A stretch of DNA of 16,538 bases from DATCVA01 sp036567205 (GCA_036567205.1 DATCVA010000235.1:1-16538), one strand, 5' to 3'; shown: positions 1-7,532, numbered from the stretch's first letter. The notes: generated from the sequence alone by a model not told the origin. Numbers and translations: made by a program.

Positions 1-1
1 G

Positions 2-448
2 GATCGGCTTTCAATTTTCGACGCCGCCATGAAATACATCCGCCAAGGCGTCGCAACGGTTGTGTTTGCAGGCGAAGAGTACGGCACAGGCTCATCGCGC
101 GACTGGGCGGCTAAGGGTACCCAGCTATTGGGTGTCAAAGCAGTTGTTGCACGCAGTTTCGAGCGTATTCATCGCAGCAATCTGGTTGGAATGGGCGTTT
201 TACCTTTGCAATTCAAAGGACAGGAAAGCGTTGAATCGCTAGGTATTACCGGTACGGAAACCTATGACATCACGGGCATCGAAAATGGCATCCAGCCGCA
301 GCAAGATGTAACCCTTACCATCCGCCGAAACGACGGAACGTCACAGCAAGTTACCATGCTGCTGCGTATCGACACAACGACCGAGGTCGATTACTACCAG
401 CATGGCGGTATCTTGCCGTATGTATTGCGCGAGCTGTTAGCGGCATAG
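2..448 (+). CDS. acnA: Aconitate hydratase, C-terminal part (5' end outside window)
   Basis: The reading frame is open from the window edge (first complete codon at 2) to TAG at 446-448, so only the last 148 codons are present. They form the C-terminal swivel domain of an aconitase. Visible family motifs are GSSRDWAAKG near the start, then SFERIHRSNLVGMGVLPL, and the ending TEVDYYQHGGILPYVLREL. The enzyme family interconverts citrate and isocitrate in the TCA cycle using a 4Fe-4S cluster; the cluster cysteines lie upstream of the window. Closely related proteins act as 2-methylcitrate dehydratase (AcnD) in the methylcitrate cycle, and this fragment alone does not separate AcnA from AcnD. The gene is followed by a strong terminator, so it is the end of its transcript. 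Family assignment is secure; the exact paralogue is not. Confidence 0.9.
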   Translation, partial: DRLSIFDAAMKYIRQGVATVVFAGEEYGTGSSRDWAAKGTQLLGVKAVVARSFERIHRSNLVGMGVLPLQFKGQESVESLGITGTETYDITGIENGIQPQQDVTLTIRRNDGTSQQVTMLLRIDTTTEVDYYQHGGILPYVLRELLAA

Positions 449-476
449 TCATTCCATTTCCACACGGTTTTTTTTA

Positions 477-523
477 CAGTCCTTGCAGTGTTTTTTACGC
501 TGCAAGGACTGCTTTTGCTTTTT
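477..523 (+). terminator. Rho-independent terminator after the aconitase gene
   Basis: A perfect 12-bp inverted repeat (CAGTCCTTGCAG at 477-488, CTGCAAGGACTG at 500-511) surrounds an 11-nt T-rich loop. The stem can extend by two more pairs, one a G-T wobble. It is followed by a T-rich tail (CTTTTGCTTTTT, 512-523) and starts 29 bp after the aconitase stop codon. A second T-run precedes it (468-475). Confidence 0.85.
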
Positions 524-604
524 CACGGTTAAAACAATTTACGCAAACTCCCTTATTCCCGATCTCAGCGTTACACTAGACCTCTCTTTATATTGTTTTT
601 GCAC

Positions 605-1813
605 ATGTCCCCTACACCCTCCCCTCGCCCGTCCCGATTGTCCCGTGATGCCCAGCGCTTAATCGCCCTTTCCGAATCGCTGGCCCTTTCCGGCTGCCGG
701 CTCGAAGATACCTATTGGGAAAACCTGCTTGGCGCCCATATAAAAAAGGTGTTGCGCGGCCGAAACAACAAGAACCTTGAGGTGGCGCTGGAGTACCTTG
801 TTCCGAACAATATCAATGCATATGAAATCCTCGTCGAACAGGCAGAAACTTATTCCGAATCAACACTGCTGACCGTTGATGACGCCGAGTACGATGTGCT
901 GCTGTTTTCGGCGCCGTTAGTAGCCTGGACCCGCTATCAATTACCAAACGGGCAATTAAGCGAAACCATGCAGCAGGCTATCGCCCGGCAACTGAAAACG
1001 CATATTCTTGCCGAAGGCGCGCAACTCGAATTAATCCCGCAACTGGTTTGCTTCGAGCAAATGCCGCAATCATTTCAAGAGACCTGGCTCTGGACGCAAC
1101 GCCTTGGCATGGCCGCGCTGGGCCAAAAAACAGAACTCTGTGAAATCAAGCCTGCGCCCGACTCCGAGGGCATGCTGGCAGACGCGCGGTTCCTGGTAGG
1201 CGCCGTCGCCGTACCTAAAGGCAAGCCATTGTTCCGCTGGCAAACCGACGCCCCGGCCACGATAGTCTCTCGCGAAGAAAGTTTCAAAAACTGGTCCGAA
1301 AGCAACGCCGCAACACTTACATCGTTGTTTACGGGTTGCCATCTCGAATACCTGCAACCCGACGCATACTACGTCAACAGCCGTGAAGCAGACCGCCGCA
1401 TACGCCCTCTGGCCCTGAAGGCGGCTATAACGTGGCTGCAAACTGCCGCTCATTTGCCCGGCAGCGATCTGCGCGCCACCATTGTGGCGTGCGGCGAGAG
1501 CATCATCGAAGAGTATCGCGTAGGTTTCAGCACCCGGCAAAACAATGAAGTCATCTACGGATGCATCTGGCCCATACTTAGCAAAGAAGAAGCTGTAAGC
1601 GACAGCGTCGAGCACGAACAGGCCGACATTCCCGATGAAATTGCCGCACTGCTGAAAGAGCTTGATGTCGCCGATGTAAGACGTCTTCCTGGCCTGTACT
1701 CGATCGAATTCTGCGACGATTGCGGGGCCCCCTATTTTCCCAACCCCCTGGGTGAAATGCTGCACCCCGAACTACCCGAAGAAGTCGACCTCAACCCGAT
1801 ACAGTTCCATTAA
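605..1813 (+). CDS. DUF2863 family protein of unknown function
   Basis: The 402-residue protein resembles DUF2863 (conserved in Burkholderiales). Recognisable points are the N-terminal stretch with RLSRDAQRLIALSESLALSG, the middle AYEILVEQAETYSES and APLVAWTRYQLP blocks, and a C-terminal CDDCGAPYFPNPLGEMLHPE block with a Cys-x2-Cys pair at about residues 370 and 373. The pair could bind a metal, but this is not shown. No signal peptide or membrane segment is visible, so it is probably cytosolic. I chose ATG at 605; a TTG at 593 is in frame but adds only MFLH. Neither start has a clear Shine-Dalgarno. A TATATT hexamer at 589-594 would put a transcription start only a few bases before the ATG, so the message may be nearly leaderless. 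The stop lies 6 bp before earP, suggesting cotranscription. Function unknown. Confidence 0.85.
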   Translation: MSPTPSPRPSRLSRDAQRLIALSESLALSGCRLEDTYWENLLGAHIKKVLRGRNNKNLEVALEYLVPNNINAYEILVEQAETYSESTLLTVDDAEYDVLLFSAPLVAWTRYQLPNGQLSETMQQAIARQLKTHILAEGAQLELIPQLVCFEQMPQSFQETWLWTQRLGMAALGQKTELCEIKPAPDSEGMLADARFLVGAVAVPKGKPLFRWQTDAPATIVSREESFKNWSESNAATLTSLFTGCHLEYLQPDAYYVNSREADRRIRPLALKAAITWLQTAAHLPGSDLRATIVACGESIIEEYRVGFSTRQNNEVIYGCIWPILSKEEAVSDSVEHEQADIPDEIAALLKELDVADVRRLPGLYSIEFCDDCGAPYFPNPLGEMLHPELPEEVDLNPIQFH

Positions 1814-1819
1814 TCGGGC

Positions 1820-2953
1820 ATGGGCAGACCCTTACCCGCGGGCGCACTCGGTTTCGATATCTTTTGCAAGGTTGTCGATAACTTCGGCGACATCGGGGTG
1901 TGCTGGCGTCTGGCTAAACAACTGGCCGGTTTTCCGGCGTCTGGCGCGGTACGCTTATGGGTGGACGACCTCGTCAGCTTCGCAAAAATAGAGCCTGCCG
2001 TTACCCCCGGGGCGAGCCAACAATCGGTGCAAGGCGTCACACTGATTCACTGGACGGAAACCACCCCGCCGCTAACTCCGCATAATGTTGTCATCGAAGC
2101 ATTCGCCTGCGACCCGCCGCCTCAGTTTATTGCCCGGATGGTGCAGCAAAAAAGCCTGTGGATCAATCTTGAATACCTGAGCGCCGAAGCGTGGGTCGAA
2201 AGTTGCCATGCACACCTTTCACTGCAGGCCAATGGCTTGCGAAAATGCTTTTTCTTTCCCGGATTCACTCCGAAAACAGGCGGCCTGCTGCGTGAAAATA
2301 GCTTGCTGGAAAAGCGTGATTCATGGCTGAAGCAAGCCGATTTGCGCTGGCAAATGCTGCAGCGCCTGGGCATGCCGGCCAACCTTGTCAACGGGCTCCA
2401 GCACGGCTGGCGACAGGTTTTTTTGTTTTGCTATCCCAGTGCTCCTGCTCAGGCTCTGGCACAAGCCCTGGCGCTGCAAGACACTCCCAGCGTCATCATA
2501 GTGCCCGCGGGAGTCTACCCATCGCTTAAAGATCAGGCGGCCGAAAACGTATATATCATTGAAATTCCTTTTGTCGACCAATCGGTGTTCGACCAGTTGC
2601 TCTGGTGCAGCGACTTGAATTTCGTCCGGGGCGAAGATTCGCTGGTACGGGCTCTTTGGGCAGCAAAGCCGTTAATTTGGCAGATCTATGAACAGGACGC
2701 CCAAACTCACCTGAGCAAGCTAAGGGCGTGGCTGGCGCGGTCTCCGTTTGATTCCGGCATACACAAGCTAATGGAAGCATGGAACACCGGGGACACAAAC
2801 GCCGTTGCCCTACAGTTAGGACAGGCATTGCAACCCGCCTCGTTATGCACCTGGCAACAACAGGCCAGGCAATGGAGCGAAAAATTAGTCGGACAATCCG
2901 ATTTAGCCCACTCACTTATAGAGTTTTGCGCGAAAAATCGGCGAACAGGTTAA
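1820..2953 (+). CDS. earP: EF-P arginine rhamnosyltransferase EarP
   Basis: EarP transfers rhamnose from dTDP-rhamnose to Arg32 of elongation factor P, which EF-P needs in this lineage to rescue ribosomes stalled at polyproline. The 377-residue protein has the family length. It shows the N-terminal block DIFCKVVDNFGDIGVCWRLA (residues 13-32), including Asp20 and Asp24, and the C-terminal nucleotide-sugar block RGEDSLVRALWAAKPLIWQI with Glu272. In characterised EarP proteins an N-terminal Asp and the Glu of this RGEDS motif are important for activity; the equivalents are present here. The fold is GT-B (family knowledge). The gene starts 6 bp after DUF2863 with only a weak ribosome binding site, consistent with coupling to the upstream gene, and efp follows 81 bp downstream. 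The adjacent substrate makes the assignment firm. Confidence 0.96.
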   Translation: MGRPLPAGALGFDIFCKVVDNFGDIGVCWRLAKQLAGFPASGAVRLWVDDLVSFAKIEPAVTPGASQQSVQGVTLIHWTETTPPLTPHNVVIEAFACDPPPQFIARMVQQKSLWINLEYLSAEAWVESCHAHLSLQANGLRKCFFFPGFTPKTGGLLRENSLLEKRDSWLKQADLRWQMLQRLGMPANLVNGLQHGWRQVFLFCYPSAPAQALAQALALQDTPSVIIVPAGVYPSLKDQAAENVYIIEIPFVDQSVFDQLLWCSDLNFVRGEDSLVRALWAAKPLIWQIYEQDAQTHLSKLRAWLARSPFDSGIHKLMEAWNTGDTNAVALQLGQALQPASLCTWQQQARQWSEKLVGQSDLAHSLIEFCAKNRRTG

Positions 2954-2956
2954 AAT
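2927..2956 (+). promoter_or_regulatory. Candidate sigma-70 promoter for efp
   Basis: TTGCGC at 2927-2932 (weak -35, three of six matches) is followed after 18 bp by TAAAAT at 2951-2956 (five of six matches to the -10 consensus). It sits across the earP stop codon and would start an efp message of about 70 nt leader. EF-P is abundant in cells, so its own promoter would make sense, but this is only a pattern match. Confidence 0.35.
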
Positions 2957-2979
2957 AACTGGTTTTGTAATTCATTCAT

Positions 2980-3026
2980 GCTCCGGCCCGACAGCCTGCA
3001 TCTGGCGGAGCAATCAATTCCGGAGC
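2980..3026 (+). promoter_or_regulatory. efp leader with two competing hairpins
   Basis: GCTCCG at 2980-2985 has two perfect complements downstream: CGGAGC at 3006-3011 and CGGAGC at 3021-3026. The second contains the efp Shine-Dalgarno (CGGAG, 3021-3025, nine bases before the ATG). Pairing with the first copy leaves the ribosome binding site free; pairing with the second would hide it. Whether this switch operates is an inference. Confidence 0.35.
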
Positions 3027-3034
3027 TTTAAAAG

Positions 3035-3592
3035 ATGAAAACCGCACAAGAACTGCGCGTTGGTAACGTGGTAATGGTGGGTAAAGACCCGCTAGTTGTT
3101 CAGAAAGCCGAATACAACAAATCGGGCCGCAGCTCGGCTGTTGTCAAACTAAAATTCAAAAACCTGCTGACAGGCGCTGGTAGCGAATCGGTCAATAAAG
3201 CCGACGAAAAATTCGAAATCGTGGTTCTGGACAAAAAAGAATGCACATATTCGTACTTTGCAGACCCAATGTATGTCTTTATGGATCAAGAATACAACCA
3301 GTACGAAGTTGAAGCCGACAGCATGGGCGAAGCCCTGGACTATCTGGAAGAAGGCATGACAGTTGAGGTCGTGTTCTACGAAGGCCGCGCTATTTCTGTT
3401 GAACTGCCCACCATTGTTGTGCGTGAAATCACCTACACCGAACCGGCCGTCAAGGGCGATACCTCGGGTAAAGTTTTAAAACCGGCCAAGACCAATAGCG
3501 GCATGGAAATCAACGTTCCCCTGTTCTGCACCATCGGCGATAAAATCGAAATCGATACACGCACTGGCGAATATCGCAGCCGTGTAATGTAA
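3035..3592 (+). CDS. efp: Elongation factor P
   Basis: EF-P binds between the P and E sites of stalled ribosomes and promotes peptide bond formation at consecutive prolines. The 185-residue protein has the standard three beta-barrel domains. The tip loop of domain I reads EYNKSGRSSAVVK, with Arg32 in place of the lysine modified by the EpmA/GenX pathway. This marks the rhamnosylated EF-P subfamily and agrees with earP just upstream. The C-terminal domain ends GDKIEIDTRTGEYRSRV, the usual EF-P signature. ATG at 3035 has a Shine-Dalgarno CGGAG at 3021-3025. The gene is convergent with the DUF1178 gene, with 22 bp between stop codons and no obvious terminator. Confidence 0.98.
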   Translation: MKTAQELRVGNVVMVGKDPLVVQKAEYNKSGRSSAVVKLKFKNLLTGAGSESVNKADEKFEIVVLDKKECTYSYFADPMYVFMDQEYNQYEVEADSMGEALDYLEEGMTVEVVFYEGRAISVELPTIVVREITYTEPAVKGDTSGKVLKPAKTNSGMEINVPLFCTIGDKIEIDTRTGEYRSRVM

Positions 3593-3614
3593 TAGTCACT
3601 TGCCCAAACCCCGT

Positions 3615-4091
3615 CTACTGCAAGCGATCATCGTCCAGGTATTCGGGTATTGGCAAGACAGCGATACCGTCCTGAACAAGGGCTTCGCGTTCTTCCTGCG
3701 TCGCCGTACCGCGAATGGCGCGCTCTTGCACTTCGCCATCGTGCATCCGACGCGCTTCTTGGGCAAACTGATCACCGACATTCTCGGTGTTTCGTACAAT
3801 TTGACGTATTTGCCGCAAGACTTGCGCCTGCAACTGCGCCATCTGTTGACTGGCCGGTGCAGCCACAGCCGTAGCGTCCTCTGAGGGGGCTGCGGCCGTC
3901 GGGCTACCGACTTGCGCACGCCCCATGTTTATACGCGGCGCCGACAGCTTCTTGGCTACTTTTTTGCTATCGCAAACAGGACAATGCAACAATCCGCGGG
4001 CCTGCTGCGATTCGTAGTTATCGAGAGAACCGAACCAGCCTTCAAAAACATGGCCGAGTTCGCATTGAAGATCAAAAACTTTTAGTGACAT
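3615..4091 (-). CDS. DUF1178 family zinc-ribbon protein
   Basis: The 158-residue protein matches the DUF1178 family, found widely in proteobacteria and without a known function. The N-terminus (MSLKVFDLQCELGHVFEGWF) carries Cys10 and His14, and a Cys-Pro-Val-Cys pair lies at residues 37-40, together looking like a zinc-binding ribbon. Then come a basic patch (SKKVAKKLSAPRINMG), an Ala/Gln-rich linker around residues 60-85, and a helical C-terminal half ending with IPEYLDDDRLQ. No signal peptide or membrane segment is seen. ATG at 4091 begins the conserved domain at once, so the start is probably right although the ribosome binding site is poor. It is downstream of the repeat pair and convergent with efp. 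Confidence 0.85.
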   Translation of the reverse strand: MSLKVFDLQCELGHVFEGWFGSLDNYESQQARGLLHCPVCDSKKVAKKLSAPRINMGRAQVGSPTAAAPSEDATAVAAPASQQMAQLQAQVLRQIRQIVRNTENVGDQFAQEARRMHDGEVQERAIRGTATQEEREALVQDGIAVLPIPEYLDDDRLQ

Positions 4092-4136
4092 GACTGCTAT
4101 ATGGTGGCTGCGTGGTTAAATTCAATGGTTCCCCCG

Positions 4137-4165
4137 ATTATAGGACTGTTACTCCAAATCAACCG
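4137..4165 (-). promoter_or_regulatory. Candidate promoter for the DUF1178 gene
   Basis: On the minus strand a perfect TATAAT lies at 4142-4137, about 45 bp before the DUF1178 start codon. The -35 position falls inside the left arm of the first palindromic repeat. At 17-bp spacing the hexamer is CGGTTG (4165-4160), a poor match. A better TTGATT (4162-4157) is only 14 bp away, which is short. If the promoter is used, the repeat insertion supplies its upstream part. Confidence 0.4.
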
Positions 4166-4238
4166 TAAGCACAAAGGCAAAGCGCAGACAGTACGTGGGT
4201 ACGGCAAGCGAAGCCGACACAGCTTACGATTGATTTGG
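4154..4238. repeat. Palindromic-ended tandem repeat, copy 1 (85 bp)
   Basis: The element has a 17-bp left arm (CCAAATCAACCGTAAGC, 4154-4170), a 51-bp core (4171-4221) and a 17-bp right arm (GCTTACGATTGATTTGG, 4222-4238). The arms are complementary except at one position. The core contains smaller hairpins: GTAC-GTGG-GTAC at 4191-4202 and CGGC/GCCG at 4202-4216. It encodes nothing convincing. It is REP-like or a small non-autonomous element; no flanking target duplication is evident. Confidence 0.85.
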
Positions 4239-4252
4239 GGTGTATTCCATTT

Positions 4253-4337
4253 CCAAATCAATCGTAAGCACGAAGGCAAAGCGCAGACAGTACGTGGGTA
4301 CGGCAAGCGAAGCCGACACAGCTTACGGTTGATTTGG
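4253..4337. repeat. Palindromic-ended tandem repeat, copy 2 (85 bp)
   Basis: This copy is in the same orientation as copy 1, 14 bp downstream, and differs at 3 of 85 positions: one in each arm and one in the core. Its arms extend outward to 26 bp with a single mismatch (4244-4269 against 4321-4346), giving a very stable potential hairpin. The right arm ends 13 bp from the stop codon of the minus-strand ATPase gene, so a transcript of that operon would run straight into it. There is no T-run, so it is not a standard intrinsic terminator. Confidence 0.85.
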
Positions 4338-4350
4338 AAATGGAATTAAT

Positions 4351-6051
4351 CTACAAGCGGGGAACGGCGGCCAACAACTGGCGGGTTTGAACATGCTGCG
4401 GTGCGCTTAACACCGCCCCCGTCGCACCGATCTCGATAATTTTTCCGTTGTACATTACTGCGATCCGGTCGGATAAGTATTCGACCACGCCAAAATTATG
4501 CGTGATAAATAAATAAGCAATATTAAATTCGTCCTGCAAGGCTTTAAGCAGCTCCAGAATTTGCGCCTGTACCGAAACATCCAGCGCCGATGTCGGCTCA
4601 TCGCAAATAAGCACCTTGGGCTCAACGGCCAGCGCACGCGCGATCGCAATTCGTTGCCGCTGGCCGCCGGAGAACTCATGCGGATAACGATCGATGGTGT
4701 TCTTTGGCAAACCTACCCGATCAAGCAACTGTCGCACATTGGACTGCCGATCATGCCGCGACCGGTCAGGCCGAAGCGCAGCCGTGCCTTCGTCAAGAAT
4801 ATCTCCTACCAGCATGCGAGGATTCAACGATGCATAAGGATCCTGAAATACGATTTGTATTGCCTGCCGCAAATGCTTTAAATGGTTGCCGCGTGCCGTC
4901 AAAAGATTCTCTCCGTCCAGGCTGGCGGCCCCCTTCACAATGACTTGCTTGTCCAGCAGTTGCAGCAGCGCTTTGGCAGTTGTGGTTTTCCCGCAGCCGG
5001 ACTCGCCCAGCAGCGCCAGTGTTTCTCCTGCACGAAGCTCGAACGATACGCCATCAACGACTTGCGCCACCCCGCTCAGACGGCGCAATATACCCGAGCG
5101 TTTGGGATAGGCCACCGATAGATCGCTTACAGACAACATGATCGGATTATCAGAAAAGGAAACCTGCCGTGGGTTGGCCGGAGGGGATGGTTTGTCGGCC
5201 AAATGCAATGACTGCCCACGTTTGGCGAAGGTAGGGACCGCGGCCAGCAACTCGCGCGCGTAAGGATGGCTGGGAGCTGCGAAAAAAGTGATCGCATCGG
5301 TGGTTTCAACAATTTCACCGCTGCGCATCAACGAGACATAATCGGCCACATTCTTAACGACTGCCAAATCATGGGTTATCAATAAAATAGCCAGCCCCAT
5401 CTCTTGCTGGATGTCGGCCAATAGCTCCAGAATCTGGGCCTGAACCGTAACATCCAGCGCCGTTGTCGGCTCGTCGGCAATTAATAACTTGGGCTCGGCT
5501 GCCAATGCAATCGCGATCATTATGCGCTGCTTTTGCCCCCCCGAAAACTGAAATGGGTAATCATTAAAACGACGCTCAGGCTCGGGAATCCCTACACGCT
5601 GCAGCCACTCAATGGCACGCCGCGTAGCCGCCGGTCCGCGATAGCTTGTATGCGCGAGCAGCGTTTCGATAATTTGCCGGCCTATGGTCAGGACGGGATT
5701 CAAACTGGTTGAAGGCTCTTGAAACACAATCCCGATTTGGCCTCCACGCACGGCACGCATGCGAAACTCGGGAAGGCTATTCAACTCAAGCTGATTTAGC
5801 CTGACTTCGCCCTGCGTAATTCGACCAGCCTCGGGCAACAAGCGCAGCAAGGCCAGCGCCGTCATACTTTTGCCGCAGCCGGACTCGCCCACAAGGGCAA
5901 ATGTTTGCCCTTGATCGATGGCAAGCCCCAGGCACTTGACCGCCTCTAGCAAGCCTGAATCGCTATCGATCTGGACCGATAAGTTTCGCACCGACAGTAC
6001 CGGGTCGCCGGACGCAACCGCTCGAGCGGCTTTAGGCTGATTACCTGCCAT
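4351..6051 (-). CDS. Peptide-type ABC importer, fused double ATP-binding protein (YejF-like)
   Basis: This 566-residue cytoplasmic protein carries two complete nucleotide-binding domains in one chain, as in YejF or a DppD-DppF fusion. Domain 1 has Walker A GESGCGKS (residues 55-62), signature FSGGQKQR (from 169) and Walker B LLIADEP (189-195, Glu194). Domain 2 has Walker A GESGCGKT (349-356), signature FSGGQRQR (from 460) and Walker B VLICDEP (Glu485). Each domain is followed by the short tail typical of oligopeptide/nickel-type ATPases (SHPYARELLAAVP; QTRQLLAAVPRL). Both sites appear catalytically intact. The switch-histidine segments are THDL and THNF. It powers the two permeases encoded upstream. 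ATG at 6051 overlaps the preceding gene by 11 bp, indicating coupled translation. A role as a peptide importer is likely; the substrate is not known. Confidence 0.93.
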   Translation of the reverse strand: MAGNQPKAARAVASGDPVLSVRNLSVQIDSDSGLLEAVKCLGLAIDQGQTFALVGESGCGKSMTALALLRLLPEAGRITQGEVRLNQLELNSLPEFRMRAVRGGQIGIVFQEPSTSLNPVLTIGRQIIETLLAHTSYRGPAATRRAIEWLQRVGIPEPERRFNDYPFQFSGGQKQRIMIAIALAAEPKLLIADEPTTALDVTVQAQILELLADIQQEMGLAILLITHDLAVVKNVADYVSLMRSGEIVETTDAITFFAAPSHPYARELLAAVPTFAKRGQSLHLADKPSPPANPRQVSFSDNPIMLSVSDLSVAYPKRSGILRRLSGVAQVVDGVSFELRAGETLALLGESGCGKTTTAKALLQLLDKQVIVKGAASLDGENLLTARGNHLKHLRQAIQIVFQDPYASLNPRMLVGDILDEGTAALRPDRSRHDRQSNVRQLLDRVGLPKNTIDRYPHEFSGGQRQRIAIARALAVEPKVLICDEPTSALDVSVQAQILELLKALQDEFNIAYLFITHNFGVVEYLSDRIAVMYNGKIIEIGATGAVLSAPQHVQTRQLLAAVPRL

Positions 6052-7528
6052 TATCTACCCCGGTCCCTGTTGTTTGCTTAACCGGCCCGGCCAGCCTTGA
6101 GCTTGCCGCACGCCTCGGGCGAAACTTGCGCGTACGCGGGTCGAAAGCCTCCTGGACTGCATCGGCAAAAATATTGGCTGATAAAACCAGCGCCAGCATA
6201 AAGATAAACGCCGCCAGTAAATTCCACCAGATCATGGGGTCACGCGACATCTCGAGACGTGCCGCGTCGATCATGGTGCCGAACGACGGAGTGCTGGGAT
6301 CAACGCCGATCCCCAGATAGGACAAAACCGCTTCATACAACACCAGGCCTGAAAACTCGAGCACAAGAGTAATTAAGACGATGTGCATGACATTGGGCAA
6401 CAAATGGCGCCGCATAATGCGCCAATGCCCCACTCCGAATGCGCGCGCCGCCTGAATGTATTCCAGCTCGCGCAGCTTAAGGGTTTCCGCACGCAACAAA
6501 CGGCACAGACCTGCCCACCCGGTAAGACCCAGTATCAAACACAGCAAGAACAGACGCAGGTCGGCCCGCGCTGCAACGGTATCGAACAAGCCGGGGTTGT
6601 TGTCGATATAGACCTGCATCATCAGCACACATGCCGCAATCAGCAGAACACCCGGAATCGACGTCAGGGTTGTGTAAATATATTGAATGACATCATCAAT
6701 ACGCCCCTTAAAATACCCTGCCGAGATCCCAAAAATCAAGGCGGGCGGCAGCATGGCAATGGTTGTAAGAGTGCCTATGACCAACGCCGTCCGGACGCTT
6801 TTAAGAGCCTGCCACAACACATCCCGTCCGGTACGGTCGGTACCCAGCACGTGATAATCGCCAGCCAGGGCAATCGAAGCGCCGGTAATCAGGGCCACCA
6901 CTGAAAACGTAATCCACATGGGCCGCCAGGGTATATTTGACTCGCCCCGCCACCATACGCTGAATGCCTGACGAAGCGAATCCCCCCTTGTCCGGCAGCA
7001 CAGCGTTAACAACAGGGCGCCAAACGCCATGGCTACAAACCCCGCTGCCACTCCCCCGAAAAACCGTTGTGCAATATCGCTGTCCCGGTCTGCATCATCA
7101 TGCAATCGGACTCCAGCGTGTTTCAAGCGCGGGTAATCGCGCTGCGGCTTACCATCGATTAGCTCGGTTTCTTTGGTGAACTGCCTGATAGCCAAAGGCG
7201 CGGAATAAGTATTCTCGGGCTGAGAAAATCGAGTCGAGGCAAACAGGTCGTCGAGCGCCGAACGCAGGACCGGCGAATATACAGGACTGCCGCCAACGAC
7301 ACCGGGCGCTGCAGGCAACAGCGGCCGATAGTGCACGGAGTCGAGCACGCCTATCAAGACAAAGCCGGCCAGCACGACCGCGGCGCACATTGCCGACGGT
7401 GTCCGGCCCACACTGCTCCAGGCCGCACGCAACGACATGCTGCGCCACACGTTAATCGCATATAGCGCTGTTGCCAGCACCAGGAAAAAAATAAAAATAT
7501 CAGTCCACAAAAATATGAATTTAGGCAT
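6041..7528 (-). CDS. ABC importer permease 2 (YejE/DppC-like), long N-terminal region
   Basis: This 495-residue inner-membrane permease belongs to the DppC/OppC/YejE class. It has the HVLGTDRTGRDVL block (about 226-238) that introduces the core transmembrane domain and the EAA coupling loop (EYIQAARAFGVGHWR, about 356-370) that contacts the ATPase. It is longer than YejE (about 340 residues). The extra length is an N-terminal part with two membrane segments (about 10-28 and 44-62), a soluble stretch of roughly 95 residues (about 64-157), and a third segment (about 158-177) before the usual start of the family. The C-terminus is a basic tail. I chose ATG at 7528, four bases after the stop of permease 1; an in-frame TTG at 7540 would add four residues. 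It pairs with permease 1 to form the channel. Confidence 0.9.
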   Translation of the reverse strand: MPKFIFLWTDIFIFFLVLATALYAINVWRSMSLRAAWSSVGRTPSAMCAAVVLAGFVLIGVLDSVHYRPLLPAAPGVVGGSPVYSPVLRSALDDLFASTRFSQPENTYSAPLAIRQFTKETELIDGKPQRDYPRLKHAGVRLHDDADRDSDIAQRFFGGVAAGFVAMAFGALLLTLCCRTRGDSLRQAFSVWWRGESNIPWRPMWITFSVVALITGASIALAGDYHVLGTDRTGRDVLWQALKSVRTALVIGTLTTIAMLPPALIFGISAGYFKGRIDDVIQYIYTTLTSIPGVLLIAACVLMMQVYIDNNPGLFDTVAARADLRLFLLCLILGLTGWAGLCRLLRAETLKLRELEYIQAARAFGVGHWRIMRRHLLPNVMHIVLITLVLEFSGLVLYEAVLSYLGIGVDPSTPSFGTMIDAARLEMSRDPMIWWNLLAAFIFMLALVLSANIFADAVQEAFDPRTRKFRPRRAASSRLAGPVKQTTGTGVDNGR

Positions 7529-7532
7529 GTGG

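Noticed and set aside
1070..1765. 231-codon minus-strand reading frame opposite DUF2863
   Set aside because: It is antisense to a well-supported gene, has no family resemblance and reflects codon bias of the true frame.
4154..4337. CRISPR array
   Set aside because: Only two units, each 85 bp with palindromic ends and nearly identical cores; there are no variable spacers and no cas genes.
4244..4346. The 26-bp-armed hairpin as an intrinsic terminator of the importer operon
   Set aside because: No U-tract follows either arm in the direction of transcription. It may stabilise or process the 3' end, but it is not a standard terminator.
4097..4349. Open reading frames on both strands through the palindromic repeats
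   Set aside because: They exist only because the repeat lacks stop codons. The peptides repeat the same segment (for example CALPSCLRLIW-type units), lack a ribosome binding site and resemble no family.
6383..6904. 173-codon plus-strand reading frame opposite permease 2
   Set aside because: Its composition is that of an antisense shadow of a membrane protein gene (rich in His, Gln and Arg), and it has no recognisable domain.
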